A stretch of DNA of 5,816 nucleotides from Fusobacteriales bacterium (GCA_031285605.1 JAITVW010000108.1:1-5816); one strand, 5' to 3'; counted from the first letter of the stretch, positions 1 through 5,816 are shown. Made by a program: numbers and translations. The notes: generated from the letters alone by a model not told the origin.

Positions 1-498
1 ATATATGCTTTCTTTGGCATTTTCCAAATCTTTTATTATACTGTCAAATGCCTCTCTGCCGTCAAAGTAAAAATCATAGGATGTATTTAGTGTGAGATAT
101 GTACTTCCGGTATTATAAAGAAGTTTCGCCACATCACTGTGATCCTCCATGCCTCTCATATATTTATCCGTTCTTTCAATGTTTTCCTTATAAGAACTGA
201 ATATATCCCTGGTATCATATTTACTGAGCTCGTTTTTAGCCAGTTCATTTGACAGGCTTACAAACATTTTATGCGGACTGTTTTCCATCTTATTTTTCAA
301 AATCCTTCTTCTGCGCCAGTTTATGCCTAACACCATATAAAGAACTATCCCTATTATAGGTAAAAATAACACCGCAAAAATCCATGCCATTATAGAACCG
401 GATTTTTTCCCTGAAGCCAGAATTCCTGTTACAAATACCAGCACCACTACTATATAAAGGTGTTCAAACCAGCTAAATATCTCCAATGAATTCGTCAT
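1..498 (-). CDS. cls: Cardiolipin synthase, N-terminal 166 residues (runs off the left edge)
   Basis: This is the amino-terminal part of a membrane-bound phospholipase-D-type cardiolipin synthase, which joins two phosphatidylglycerols into cardiolipin and glycerol. The frame is open from the ATG at 498 to base 1. Two hydrophobic segments lie at about residues 14-29 and 36-58. The second has the PLDc_N pattern (W39, P47, G50, Y54, G58) and is followed by the basic stretch WRRRR at 61-65. Residues 133-166 resemble the conserved lead-in to the first PLD domain, with YFDGREAFDSI followed by an AK-x-SIY motif. The two HxKxxxxD catalytic motifs lie beyond the window, so catalytic competence cannot be judged. 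The ATG lies inside the 3' end of the kinase gene (26-bp overlap) and is preceded by GAGGGG. This suggests translational coupling and co-transcription with the two-component system. Family assignment is fairly secure; the exact paralogue is not. Confidence 0.88.
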   Translation of the reverse strand, partial: MTNSLEIFSWFEHLYIVVVLVFVTGILASGKKSGSIMAWIFAVLFLPIIGIVLYMVLGINWRRRRILKNKMENSPHKMFVSLSNELAKNELSKYDTRDIFSSYKENIERTDKYMRGMEDHSDVAKLLYNTGSTYLTLNTSYDFYFDGREAFDSIIKDLENAKESIY

Positions 499-1966
499 TA
501 TTCCCCTCGCTATATTCTGTAAATAACAGAGTTATTTTAGTTCCTTTATTAACTTCACTTTCTACGGTAATTTCAGAATTATGTGCATCTGCTATTTTCT
601 TTACTATTGCAAGACCAAGTCCGGTTCCTCCTGTATCTTTGGAGCGAGACTCATCCACTCTGTAAAATCTCTCAAAGATTTTGGCATGTTCCGATTTATC
701 TATTCCTATTCCCATATCTGAAACAGAGATATGTGCTTTCCCTTCTTCCATATACGAATCTATTGTTATTGTAGTATTCGCGGGAGAATATTTTATTGCA
801 TTTTCTATTAGTGCCCTTATCGCCTGTTTTATCAACGATCTGTCAATTTCAAGAGTATAATCATCATTTTTGCCAAGCACTATATCATGATACGCGGAAA
901 GAAGCTTACTGTCAAATGCTGTTTCTTTTATGAACTTTTTCATAGGTATTTTGGCAAGTGAAATACTCGGTCTTTCTTCTTCTCCTTTAGCAAGCAGCAG
1001 TAATTTCTGCACAAGATTTTTCATATTTTCCGTTTCATTGATTATTGCCTCTATTGATTCATCAAAGACTTCTTCATCCGAAAGTCTCCTTTTCTTTATT
1101 ATCTCTGCATAACCTTTTATTATGGCAAGAGGGGTTCTTAATTCATGCGAAGCATCAGATACGAATTTTGACTGACTTTCAAATGACTTTTGTATTCTGT
1201 CGAGCATCTGATTCAGTATTTTAGTAAGTTCTTCCAGTTCATCCCCTGAATTTATCACTTCTATTCTTTTGCCAAGATCATCTGTAGATATGAGCTTCCC
1301 CGTCTGCATTACGTTATTAATTGGTCTTAATATGACTTTACTTATTTTTATGCTTATAAATACAGTAATCAGTATCCCCAAAACAGTAAAAAACAGGATC
1401 AGAACCCTCAGTCTGTCGAAGATTTTGTTTTCCTGACTTATGTTTTTCAGAATATATATATCAAACCTTATTCCTTTTATATCCTGTGATATATTTTTAT
1501 ATCTGTAAATTTCATTTCTTCCGAGACTTATTGTACTTACCTTATTTGATATTATTCCTTGTGAATGCGTCTCTATATTTTTCATGACAGAATCTGCCGT
1601 AAGGCTTGAATTTGAATTTGCAAAATCAATATTATAAAAACTGTTTATTGCTACTTCATTATTTATACTCACGATATAGAGCAGATTTTCATTTCCCGGA
1701 TCAAACGGCTTCGGATATACCAGCTTTTTTCCGTCTATCTGTGTATTAAAATTCAGGGAAAGAGAGTCATACCTTTCCGAATATGATGAAATTCTGTCCA
1801 AAAATGTATGTATCTCCGTCTCCTTCTGTACCAGCTGCCGGTCTACGACACTCAGACTCTGTTTTTTCAAAAAATAAATCGTTAATAAGTTTGATAACAA
1901 AATTAAGATAAGAAACAGTCCGGCAAAACTGACTGTTATCCTATCTTCTAATTTTATTTTTAACAT
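473..1966 (-). CDS. Membrane sensor histidine kinase, HAMP-HisKA-HATPase (ArlS/CpxA-like)
   Basis: This 497-residue kinase should autophosphorylate on histidine and pass the phosphate to the response regulator encoded just upstream. A transmembrane helix at about residues 12-33 and another at about 186-207 enclose a roughly 150-residue extracytoplasmic sensor region that I do not recognise. A HAMP linker follows at about 208-262 (RPI at 214-216). The phosphoacceptor region is SHELRTPLAIIKGYA with His274 and the E-x-x-T phosphatase residues E275/T278. ATP-binding boxes are all present: N box around N389, G1 box D417-MGIG, F box FERFYR from F431, and G2 box GGTGLGLA from G446. The protein is complete and of normal family length. 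The ATG is preceded by GAGGT four bases away. It lies 48 bp after the regulator gene, and its 3' end overlaps the cardiolipin synthase start. The organisation resembles ArlS, but the signal sensed is unknown, so no symbol is given. Confidence 0.95.
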   Translation of the reverse strand: MLKIKLEDRITVSFAGLFLILILLSNLLTIYFLKKQSLSVVDRQLVQKETEIHTFLDRISSYSERYDSLSLNFNTQIDGKKLVYPKPFDPGNENLLYIVSINNEVAINSFYNIDFANSNSSLTADSVMKNIETHSQGIISNKVSTISLGRNEIYRYKNISQDIKGIRFDIYILKNISQENKIFDRLRVLILFFTVLGILITVFISIKISKVILRPINNVMQTGKLISTDDLGKRIEVINSGDELEELTKILNQMLDRIQKSFESQSKFVSDASHELRTPLAIIKGYAEIIKKRRLSDEEVFDESIEAIINETENMKNLVQKLLLLAKGEEERPSISLAKIPMKKFIKETAFDSKLLSAYHDIVLGKNDDYTLEIDRSLIKQAIRALIENAIKYSPANTTITIDSYMEEGKAHISVSDMGIGIDKSEHAKIFERFYRVDESRSKDTGGTGLGLAIVKKIADAHNSEITVESEVNKGTKITLLFTEYSEGNNDEFIGDI

Positions 1967-1970
1967 GTGT

Positions 1971-1975
1971 ACCTC
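1971..1975 (-). promoter_or_regulatory. Ribosome binding site of the histidine kinase gene
   Basis: GAGGT on the minus strand ends four bases before the ATG at 1966. No promoter-like hexamer pair is evident in the 48-bp gap after the response regulator, so the kinase is probably translated from the regulator's mRNA. Confidence 0.6.
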
Positions 1976-2014
1976 GCTTAAATATAATCTACACCAATAT
2001 TTACACTGTTATTT

Positions 2015-2686
2015 TTATTTAAAAATAAATCCGAGACCTCTTACCGTCTGTATAAATTTTCTTTCATAAGGCTTGTCTATTTTATCTCTCAGATATTTTA
2101 TGTACAAATCAAGAATGTTATCATTACCTATATATTCAAATCCCCATACATTCTCAAGAATTTTGTCCCTTGACAGAACTATCCCTTTATTTAGTACAAG
2201 ATAATCCAAAAGCTCAAATTCCCTTTTTGATAAACTTATTAATGTTTCTCCCCTGAATACTTCATATGTAGAGTAGTTGATTTTCAAATCCTCATATACA
2301 AACTCTTCCTGATTATTTCTTTTTTTAGTACGTCTTATTAATGCTTTTATACGGGCGATCAATTCCTCATTTGAAAAAGGCTTTGTCATATAATCATCGG
2401 CACCGTAATCCAGTCCTACTACTTTATCACTTATTTCATCTTTTGCAGTTAACATTATGATAGGTACCTCTGAAAATTCTCTGATTCTTTTACATACCTC
2501 AATCCCGTTCATTTTAGGCAACATAAGATCCAAAATTATTAAGTCATAAGAATTATATTTTGCGCTGTTCAGCCCTTCTTTCCCGTCATAGGCAAAACTT
2601 ACTTCAAATCCTTCAAACTTTAGTTCGATTTCTATAAGCCTTGATATTTTCGGATCATCTTCTATAATCAATATTTTCTCTTTCAT
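2015..2686 (-). CDS. OmpR/PhoB-family response regulator (ArlR-like)
   Basis: This is a two-domain transcription factor, and the kinase encoded just downstream is its likely phosphodonor. With the ATG at 2686 it has 223 residues, the usual length. The receiver domain spans about 1-118 with the acidic pair D10/D11, phosphoacceptor D53 (in LDLMLP), T80 and K102 (KPF). A winged-helix DNA-binding domain occupies about 128-223, ending in the typical recognition-helix and hairpin pattern (LYIKYLRDKID, then TVRGLGFIF). A GTG three codons further upstream (2695) also opens the frame, but it lies inside the AAAGGTG Shine-Dalgarno site, so the ATG is preferred. It heads an operon with the kinase and cardiolipin synthase genes and has a strong extended -10 promoter about 30 bp upstream. 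Palindromes next to that promoter could be sites for autoregulation (inference). The family is certain; the regulon is unknown. Confidence 0.96.
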   Translation of the reverse strand: MKEKILIIEDDPKISRLIEIELKFEGFEVSFAYDGKEGLNSAKYNSYDLIILDLMLPKMNGIEVCKRIREFSEVPIIMLTAKDEISDKVVGLDYGADDYMTKPFSNEELIARIKALIRRTKKRNNQEEFVYEDLKINYSTYEVFRGETLISLSKREFELLDYLVLNKGIVLSRDKILENVWGFEYIGNDNILDLYIKYLRDKIDKPYERKFIQTVRGLGFIFK

Positions 2687-2692
2687 TCCTAT

Positions 2693-2699
2693 CACCTTT
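2693..2699 (-). promoter_or_regulatory. Ribosome binding site that fixes the response regulator start
   Basis: AAAGGTG on the minus strand lies six bases before the ATG at 2686. The alternative GTG start at 2695 is part of this site and would have no ribosome binding site at a proper distance, so the shorter protein is chosen. Confidence 0.7.
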
Positions 2700-2712
2700 C
2701 TGTTTTTTATTC

Positions 2713-2721
2713 ATTATACCA
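2713..2721 (-). promoter_or_regulatory. Extended -10 promoter of the response regulator-kinase-cls operon
   Basis: The minus strand reads TGGTATAAT, a consensus TATAAT (2713-2718) with the TG extension. No good -35 hexamer sits 17 bp upstream; that position reads TTATAT inside A/T runs, which is compatible with an extended -10 promoter. Transcription would start near 2706, giving a leader of about 20 nt that carries only the ribosome binding site. Confidence 0.7.
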
Positions 2722-2737
2722 TATTTTTTAAAAATAT
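2721..2737 (-). repeat. A/T palindrome in the response regulator promoter spacer
   Basis: There are perfect 8-bp arms (ATATTTTT and AAAAATAT) around a single central base, immediately upstream of the -10 element. It may be a flexible A/T tract favouring promoter activity or an operator. In this A/T-rich DNA such a palindrome has a fair probability of arising by chance. Confidence 0.35.
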
Positions 2738-2742
2738 ATAAT

Positions 2743-2773
2743 AAAATGATTTCATTTTCTTTTATCATATGAT
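2743..2773. promoter_or_regulatory. Two palindromes upstream of the response regulator promoter, possible operators
   Basis: The first palindrome (2743-2758) has perfect 7-bp arms, AAAATGA and TCATTTT, around two bases. The second (2764-2773) is the perfect 10-bp palindrome ATCATATGAT. Their centres are 18 bp apart and both contain ATGAT/TCAT half-sites. They lie between the sfsA stop codon and the extended -10 element, about 25-60 bp upstream of it, where an activator or autoregulator would bind. The first palindrome followed by T-rich sequence could alternatively act as a weak transcript end for sfsA, although its stem has almost no G/C. Confidence 0.35.
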
Positions 2774-2779
2774 TATTTT

Positions 2780-3484
2780 TTATAAATTTTTGGAACAGAG
2801 CGGTATGATACCCCTGTAAAAAATCTTTCCGTCTGTAAATTCCAGCTGTACCGGATAGACACCTACACCGTTTCGGCTTATTTCAATAAGCTTTTTGCTG
2901 AATTCCGGATCTGTTTCAAAATTCGGCATAAAATATTCTGACTTTCTGAAAATAAGTATCAGTATGGCAGCTTTATTTTCTCTGCTCAATTCTTCGAGCT
3001 CCCTCAGATGCTTTAGTCCTCTTTTCGTAGGAGCATCCGGAAACATTGCTGCTTTTCCCGCTGTAAGTGTACACCCTTTTACTTCCAGCCAGATTTTCTT
3101 GTCTCCTTTTTCCATATAAAAATCCAGTCTGCTGTCTTTATATTTAGCTTCTGGCTTAATATAATCATAAACTCCGAACACTGATACTGCAAAATTTTTC
3201 AGATAAGCTTCCGCTATATATCTGTGATATGCAGAATTCAACAGTACTGTTTCTCCGTTATTTTCTACTGCTATAAGATCCCATCCGGTTTTTCTTGCAG
3301 GATTTGAAGCTCTTTTTACATATACTTCGGCTCCCGGAATAAGAAGCTCCTTAAGTCTTCCCGGATCATGAACATGTACTAATTCTATATTCCCGTTAAT
3401 TTCTGCTTCTGCAAGATATCTGTTTGGCCTGCTTATAAACTTTCCTGTTTCATCATGTTTTATTTCCAGTAAAATTTCTTTCAT
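2780..3484 (-). CDS. sfsA: SfsA family protein (sugar fermentation stimulation protein, nuclease-like fold)
   Basis: This 234-residue cytoplasmic protein matches the SfsA family along its whole length. Visible hallmarks are the N-terminal RPNRY (19-23), HDPGRLKELLIPG (39-51, the OB-fold-like part), the SRLDF motif (118-122) and WLEVKGCTL (132-140). The last two correspond to the PD-(D/E)xK-type acidic and lysine residues D121, E134 and K136. The family signature FPDAPTKRGLKHLREL (148-163) and GVGVYPVQ (206-213) follow. In E. coli SfsA was named for stimulating maltose metabolism genes, and the fold suggests DNA or RNA binding or cleavage; the true biochemical role is not settled. The ATG has an AAGGA site nine bases upstream. 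The gene begins just past a strong terminator with no clear promoter, so its expression may depend on read-through. It is complete, with no missing signature motif. Confidence 0.93.
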   Translation of the reverse strand: MKEILLEIKHDETGKFISRPNRYLAEAEINGNIELVHVHDPGRLKELLIPGAEVYVKRASNPARKTGWDLIAVENNGETVLLNSAYHRYIAEAYLKNFAVSVFGVYDYIKPEAKYKDSRLDFYMEKGDKKIWLEVKGCTLTAGKAAMFPDAPTKRGLKHLRELEELSRENKAAILILIFRKSEYFMPNFETDPEFSKKLIEISRNGVGVYPVQLEFTDGKIFYRGIIPLCSKNL

Positions 3485-3519
3485 TTTCCATCTTCCTTTA
3501 ATTAATAAATTTTTGTCTC

Positions 3520-3564
3520 AAAAAATCTCCCTTTTTTAAGTACTTGTATACCTAAAAAAGGGAG
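3520..3564 (-). terminator. Intrinsic terminator of the glyA-rph operon
   Basis: There is a perfect 12-bp stem, arms 3553-3564 and 3527-3538 (CTCCCTTTTTTA and its complement), around a 14-nt loop. On the minus strand it is followed by A then six T (3520-3525). It starts 33 bp after the rph stop. The U-tract lies on the minus-strand side only, so termination of leftward transcription is the main reading. Confidence 0.9.
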
Positions 3565-3597
3565 TCTTTCCTGAACCGCTGCAGTATTATTAATGAT

Positions 3598-4296
3598 TCA
3601 GCCTATTTCAAATAATTTTTCAAATCCTTTTTTTGCCGCTTCTATAAATTTAATAAGTTCATCGTAACTGAAAGTAGCCTCTTCGCCTGTCCCCTGAATT
3701 TCTACAAATTCATTTTTACTGTTCATTACTATATTCATATCTACTTCTGCCAAAGAATCTTCTGAATATTCAAGATCAAGAAGTATTTCACCATTTACTT
3801 TTCCTACGCTTATTGCCGCCACCTTGGCTGTAACAGGATTTTCAGAAAGCAGACCGCTGTTTATAAGATGTTCCACAGCTGTTTCAAGAGCAAGATAACC
3901 GCCTGTTATAGAAGCTGTTCTTGTTCCTCCGTCAGCCTGAATAACATCACAGTCCACTATGACAGTTCTCTCTCCGAGTTTTTTCAAATCGACTGCCGAT
4001 CTCAGCGATCTCCCTATCAGTCTCTGTATTTCCATTGTTCTTCCTGTAGGTTTTCCTTTATTTACTTCTCTTTGCGTTCTTACATTTGTCGCTCGCGGGA
4101 TCATACTGTATTCAGCAGTTACCCATCCGCTTCCGCTTCCTTTCAAAAACGGCGGAACCTTTTCTTCCACAGTTGCATTACATATTACTTTTGTATTGCC
4201 GAACTCTATTAATACAGATCCCTCCGGATGCATTATAAAATTTTTTGTTATTTTTATTTCTCTTAGTTCATCATTTTTTCTGTTGTTATTTCTCAA
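3598..4296 (-). CDS. rph: Ribonuclease PH, tRNA 3'-end processing phosphorolytic exonuclease
   Basis: RNase PH trims tRNA precursors from the 3' end, using phosphate to release nucleoside diphosphates, and works as a hexamer in the cytoplasm. The 232-residue protein aligns over its full length with bacterial RNase PH. It shows the N-terminal R-x(4)-DELR pattern, [17 protein letters not shown] (23-39), SMIPRAT (64-70), [15 protein letters not shown] (85-99), and the phosphate-binding [13 protein letters not shown] (120-132, with T125 and R126). The acidic pair in [14 protein letters not shown] is D180 and D186. The family-standard N-terminus places the start at TTG (4296), supported by AAGGAG seven bases upstream; no in-frame ATG exists before residue 22. 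It is a stand-alone protein with no fused RdgB/HAM1 pyrophosphatase domain, an arrangement seen in some low-GC anaerobes. It lies 17 bp after glyA and before a strong terminator, so it is the last gene of that operon. Confidence 0.96.
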   Translation of the reverse strand: MRNNNRKNDELREIKITKNFIMHPEGSVLIEFGNTKVICNATVEEKVPPFLKGSGSGWVTAEYSMIPRATNVRTQREVNKGKPTGRTMEIQRLIGRSLRSAVDLKKLGERTVIVDCDVIQADGGTRTASITGGYLALETAVEHLINSGLLSENPVTAKVAAISVGKVNGEILLDLEYSEDSLAEVDMNIVMNSKNEFVEIQGTGEEATFSYDELIKFIEAAKKGFEKLFEIG

Positions 4297-4303
4297 AACA
4301 CTT

Positions 4304-4309
4304 CTCCTT
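4304..4309 (-). promoter_or_regulatory. Ribosome binding site that supports the rph TTG start
   Basis: AAGGAG on the minus strand ends seven bases before TTG at 4296, within the 17-bp glyA-rph gap. The GTG just ahead of the TTG is out of frame and meets TGA at once, so the TTG is the only start that fits both this site and the conserved protein N-terminus. Confidence 0.85.
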
Positions 4310-4313
4310 AAAA

Positions 4314-5555
4314 TTAGTCTTTATATAACGGAAATTTTCCGGTAAGCTCCGTTACATCATTTTTTACTTCTTTTATTATATTTTCATTATTTATATTATT
4401 AAGTACTCTTAGTATCAGATCTCCTATTATTTCCATTTCTGCTTCTTTCATGCCTCTTGTGGTAACAGCCGGAGTTCCCAGTCTTATTCCGCTTGTTACA
4501 AACGGCTTTTCAGGATCATTTGGTATTGCATTTTTATTACATGTTATACCTGCTTTTTCCAGTATTTTCTCTGCCAGCTTTCCTGTTACTTTCTTACTCT
4601 GAAGGTCTACCAGCATCAGATGATTGTCAGTTCCTCCGCTTACTATTCTAAGACCTCCGTTTTCAAGCGTTTTTGCCAGTGTTTTTGCATTTTTCACTAC
4701 CTGTGCCTGATATTTGGCAAAAGACGGGTCAAGCGCTTCTTTAAATGCTACTGCTTTTGCAGCAATTATATGCATCAAAGGTCCTCCCTGAATTCCCGGA
4801 AATATATTTTTATCTATTTTGGAAGCTATTTCTTCATCATTTGTCATTATTATCCCGCCACGCGGTCCACGCAGTGTTTTATGTGTAGTGGAAGTTACAA
4901 TGTGTGCTTCTTTCATTGGACTTGGATGCTGTCCTCCGGCTATAAGCCCGGCTATATGCGCTATGTCTGCCATTAGATATGCACCGATTTCATCTGCTAT
5001 TTCCCTGAATTTTTTAAAGTCTATTATTCTTGAATATGCACTTGCACCTGCTACTATCATTTTTGGCTTATGCTCATGTGCAAGAGTTCTTACCTGCTCA
5101 TAATCTATAAGCTCCGTATCTGATTCCAGACCATAGTTTACTGATTTATAATTTTTCCCTGAAAAATTCACCTTATATCCATGTGTCAAATGTCCTCCTG
5201 CGTCGAGTCCCATACCAAGTATAGTATCCCCCGGATTCAGCAGTGCCACATACACTCCCATATTTGCCTGTGATCCGGAATGCGCCTGTACATTCACATA
5301 TTTTGCATTAAACAGTTTTTTTAATCTTTCTACAGCCAGATCTTCTACTACATCGACATTGGAACATCCTCCGTAGTATCTTCTGTGCGGATAGCCTTCT
5401 GCATACTTATTCGTCATAACAGAACCGGCAGCTTCCATCACAGCCTTTGAAACAAAATTTTCCGATGCAATAAGCTCTATTCCTTCTTCCTGTCTTTTCT
5501 CTTCTTCCATTATTGCATTATAAACTTCCAAATCCTCTTCTTTTATAAATGACAT
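4314..5555 (-). CDS. glyA: Serine hydroxymethyltransferase
   Basis: This PLP-dependent enzyme converts serine and tetrahydrofolate to glycine and 5,10-methylenetetrahydrofolate, the main source of one-carbon units for purine, thymidylate and methionine synthesis. The 413 residues are typical of the bacterial family. Visible signatures are [10 protein letters not shown] (27-36), [16 protein letters not shown] (48-63), [12 protein letters not shown] (91-102), the PLP-pocket residues D197 and H200 in [15 protein letters not shown], the Schiff-base lysine K226 in [13 protein letters not shown] (222-234), the GIQGGPLMH motif (254-262), and the carboxylate-binding R358 in SGIRLGTPA. The ATG has a perfect AGGAGG five bases upstream. 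The gene is first in the glyA-rph operon and is preceded by an extended -10 promoter and a leader of about 165 nt, long for an ordinary gene, which may be a regulatory RNA. Nothing in the protein is unusual. Confidence 0.98.
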   Translation of the reverse strand: MSFIKEEDLEVYNAIMEEEKRQEEGIELIASENFVSKAVMEAAGSVMTNKYAEGYPHRRYYGGCSNVDVVEDLAVERLKKLFNAKYVNVQAHSGSQANMGVYVALLNPGDTILGMGLDAGGHLTHGYKVNFSGKNYKSVNYGLESDTELIDYEQVRTLAHEHKPKMIVAGASAYSRIIDFKKFREIADEIGAYLMADIAHIAGLIAGGQHPSPMKEAHIVTSTTHKTLRGPRGGIIMTNDEEIASKIDKNIFPGIQGGPLMHIIAAKAVAFKEALDPSFAKYQAQVVKNAKTLAKTLENGGLRIVSGGTDNHLMLVDLQSKKVTGKLAEKILEKAGITCNKNAIPNDPEKPFVTSGIRLGTPAVTTRGMKEAEMEIIGDLILRVLNNINNENIIKEVKNDVTELTGKFPLYKD

Positions 5556-5560
5556 TTAGT

Positions 5561-5566
5561 CCTCCT
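5561..5566 (-). promoter_or_regulatory. glyA: Consensus Shine-Dalgarno site of glyA
   Basis: A perfect AGGAGG lies five bases before the ATG. It is worth noting because its first base is shared with ACACATA, which can pair with the 5' end of the leader and so could change access of the ribosome to this site. Confidence 0.85.
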
Positions 5567-5596
5567 ATGTGTTTGTCTGAATTTATACTTAAAATA

Positions 5597-5632
5597 CTAC
5601 CTTTTGATACCGATACTTTTATGCCTGCCCAT
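5597..5632 (-). CDS. Possible leader peptide MGRHKSIGIKR in the glyA leader
   Basis: This is a short open frame of 11 codons ending in TAG, with GAGG (5640-5643) seven bases before its ATG, a reasonable translation signal. The peptide is basic and is not recognised. It lies downstream of the three-way junction and about 40 bp before the glyA start. Ribosomes on it could influence leader folding. It is short enough to occur by chance, and without comparison to relatives it remains a candidate only. Confidence 0.22.
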   Translation of the reverse strand: MGRHKSIGIKR

Positions 5633-5729
5633 ATTTTTTCCTCATGTAAACATAATAATAAAGCACAATGCCTTATTATTTTTTGAATATAAAACGGATA
5701 AAATTCCGGTTTACACATAAATTAAAACT

Positions 5730-5758
5730 ATTATATCATTTTTTCCTTTATTTTTAAA
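5730..5758 (-). promoter_or_regulatory. Promoter of the glyA-rph operon
   Basis: On the minus strand a consensus TATAAT (5730-5735) carries a TG extension one base upstream (TGATATAAT). A TTTAAA -35 hexamer (5753-5758) lies at exactly 17 bp and matches TTGACA at four of six positions. Transcription should start near 5723, well upstream of the glyA ATG. Confidence 0.75.
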
Positions 5759-5774
5759 CTTGATTTTCTATATA

Positions 5775-5810
5775 AAAGCTTTAATTGTATATATAATTAC
5801 TGCAAAGCTT
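5775..5810 (-). other. Bulged A/T-rich hairpin in the upstream intergenic edge
   Basis: Two AAGCTT copies (5776-5781 and 5805-5810) with an inner TAATT/AATTA pairing could form a bulged hairpin on the minus strand, followed by a T-rich run. It may be the weak transcript end of a gene lying beyond the right edge. The stem is low in G/C and no U-tract is clear, so this is tentative. I see no gene in 5736-5816. Confidence 0.25.
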
Positions 5811-5816
5811 CTTTAT

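Larger units (their letters stand above)
5556..5723 (-). promoter_or_regulatory. Long structured leader of glyA, candidate cis-regulatory RNA
   Basis: The leader runs from the inferred transcript start (near 5723) to the glyA ATG. By eye it can form a three-way junction. The closing helix is GTAAAC/GTTTAC (5709-5714 with 5646-5651). A short GC-containing hairpin is CGGA/TCCG (5705-5708 with 5695-5698). A longer hairpin has 11-bp arms (5670-5680 with 5654-5664) and a 5-nt loop. In an alternative fold, TATGTGT at the leader's 5' end (5713-5719) is perfectly complementary to ACACATA (5566-5572), which abuts the Shine-Dalgarno site. The two folds share bases 5713-5714 and so exclude each other. 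I found no match to the conserved cores of the glycine, tetrahydrofolate, ZTP, purine or preQ1 riboswitches as I remember them. Confidence 0.4.

Noticed and set aside
583..1112. Plus-strand open frames of 63 and 60 codons opposite the histidine kinase
   Set aside because: They are antisense to conserved kinase motifs, with low-complexity Leu/Ser/Phe composition.
2895..3119. Plus-strand open frame of 74 codons opposite sfsA
   Set aside because: It is antisense to the SfsA signature region, with no ribosome binding site or recognised features.
3868..4345. Two plus-strand open frames of 114 and 128 codons opposite rph
   Set aside because: They are antisense to the well-conserved RNase PH gene, lack ribosome binding sites, and have Ser/Phe/Cys-rich compositions typical of reverse-complement reading.
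4620..5103. Plus-strand open frames of 118 and 94 codons opposite glyA
   Set aside because: They are shadows of the conserved glyA coding sequence with no translation signals or known motifs.
5518..5718. A 66-codon minus-strand frame upstream of and overlapping glyA
   Set aside because: It starts a few bases after the inferred transcript start with no ribosome binding site, overlaps the glyA start out of frame, and has no recognisable protein character. It fits better as untranslated leader.
5556..5723. Assignment of the glyA leader to a known riboswitch class
   Set aside because: A GGGCAGGC segment briefly recalled the ZTP class, but the required conserved core and helices were not found, nor were glycine or tetrahydrofolate riboswitch cores.
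1..5816. Mobile element, CRISPR array or defence system
   Set aside because: There are no transposase or integrase motifs, regular spaced repeats, terminal inverted repeats or defence proteins. The genes are core housekeeping and signalling functions in one orientation.

Overview
All genes in this 5.8-kb window are encoded on the minus strand, so the transcriptional order runs from high to low coordinates. The DNA is strongly AT-rich. Intergenic stretches are short and almost pure A/T, arginine is mostly AGA, and both visible promoters are extended -10 types with clear Shine-Dalgarno sites. Together with the gene families this suggests a low-GC anaerobe of the Fusobacteriota (a Leptotrichia/Sebaldella-like organism would fit) or a clostridial Bacillota. 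That placement is an inference from composition and protein style and was not tested by any search.

Layout in transcription order: (1) 5816-5736 has no recognisable gene and a weak hairpin. (2) 5758-5730 is a good promoter, followed by an unusually long leader of about 165 nt. By eye the leader folds as a three-way junction, has an alternative pairing that reaches the glyA ribosome binding site, and contains a possible 11-codon leader peptide. (3) glyA (serine hydroxymethyltransferase) and rph (RNase PH, TTG start) lie 17 bp apart and form an operon that ends at a strong intrinsic terminator (3520-3564). (4) sfsA lies only 35 bp beyond the terminator, with no convincing promoter of its own. 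(5) An extended -10 promoter overlapped or preceded by three palindromes drives an OmpR/ArlR-type response regulator, its ArlS-like histidine kinase (48-bp gap), and a cardiolipin synthase that starts inside the last codons of the kinase and runs off the left edge.

Functionally there are two housekeeping blocks, one-carbon metabolism plus tRNA 3'-end trimming (glyA-rph) and the poorly understood SfsA, and one envelope-signalling block. In the latter, a membrane sensor, its DNA-binding partner and a membrane phospholipid enzyme appear to be co-expressed. This suggests, without proving, that the two-component system monitors or adjusts the cell envelope.

No mobile element, CRISPR array, tRNA or rRNA is visible. 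The proteins belong to familiar families. The least explained parts are the glyA leader RNA, the palindrome cluster upstream of the response regulator, the sensor domain of the kinase, and the kinase-cardiolipin synthase coupling.
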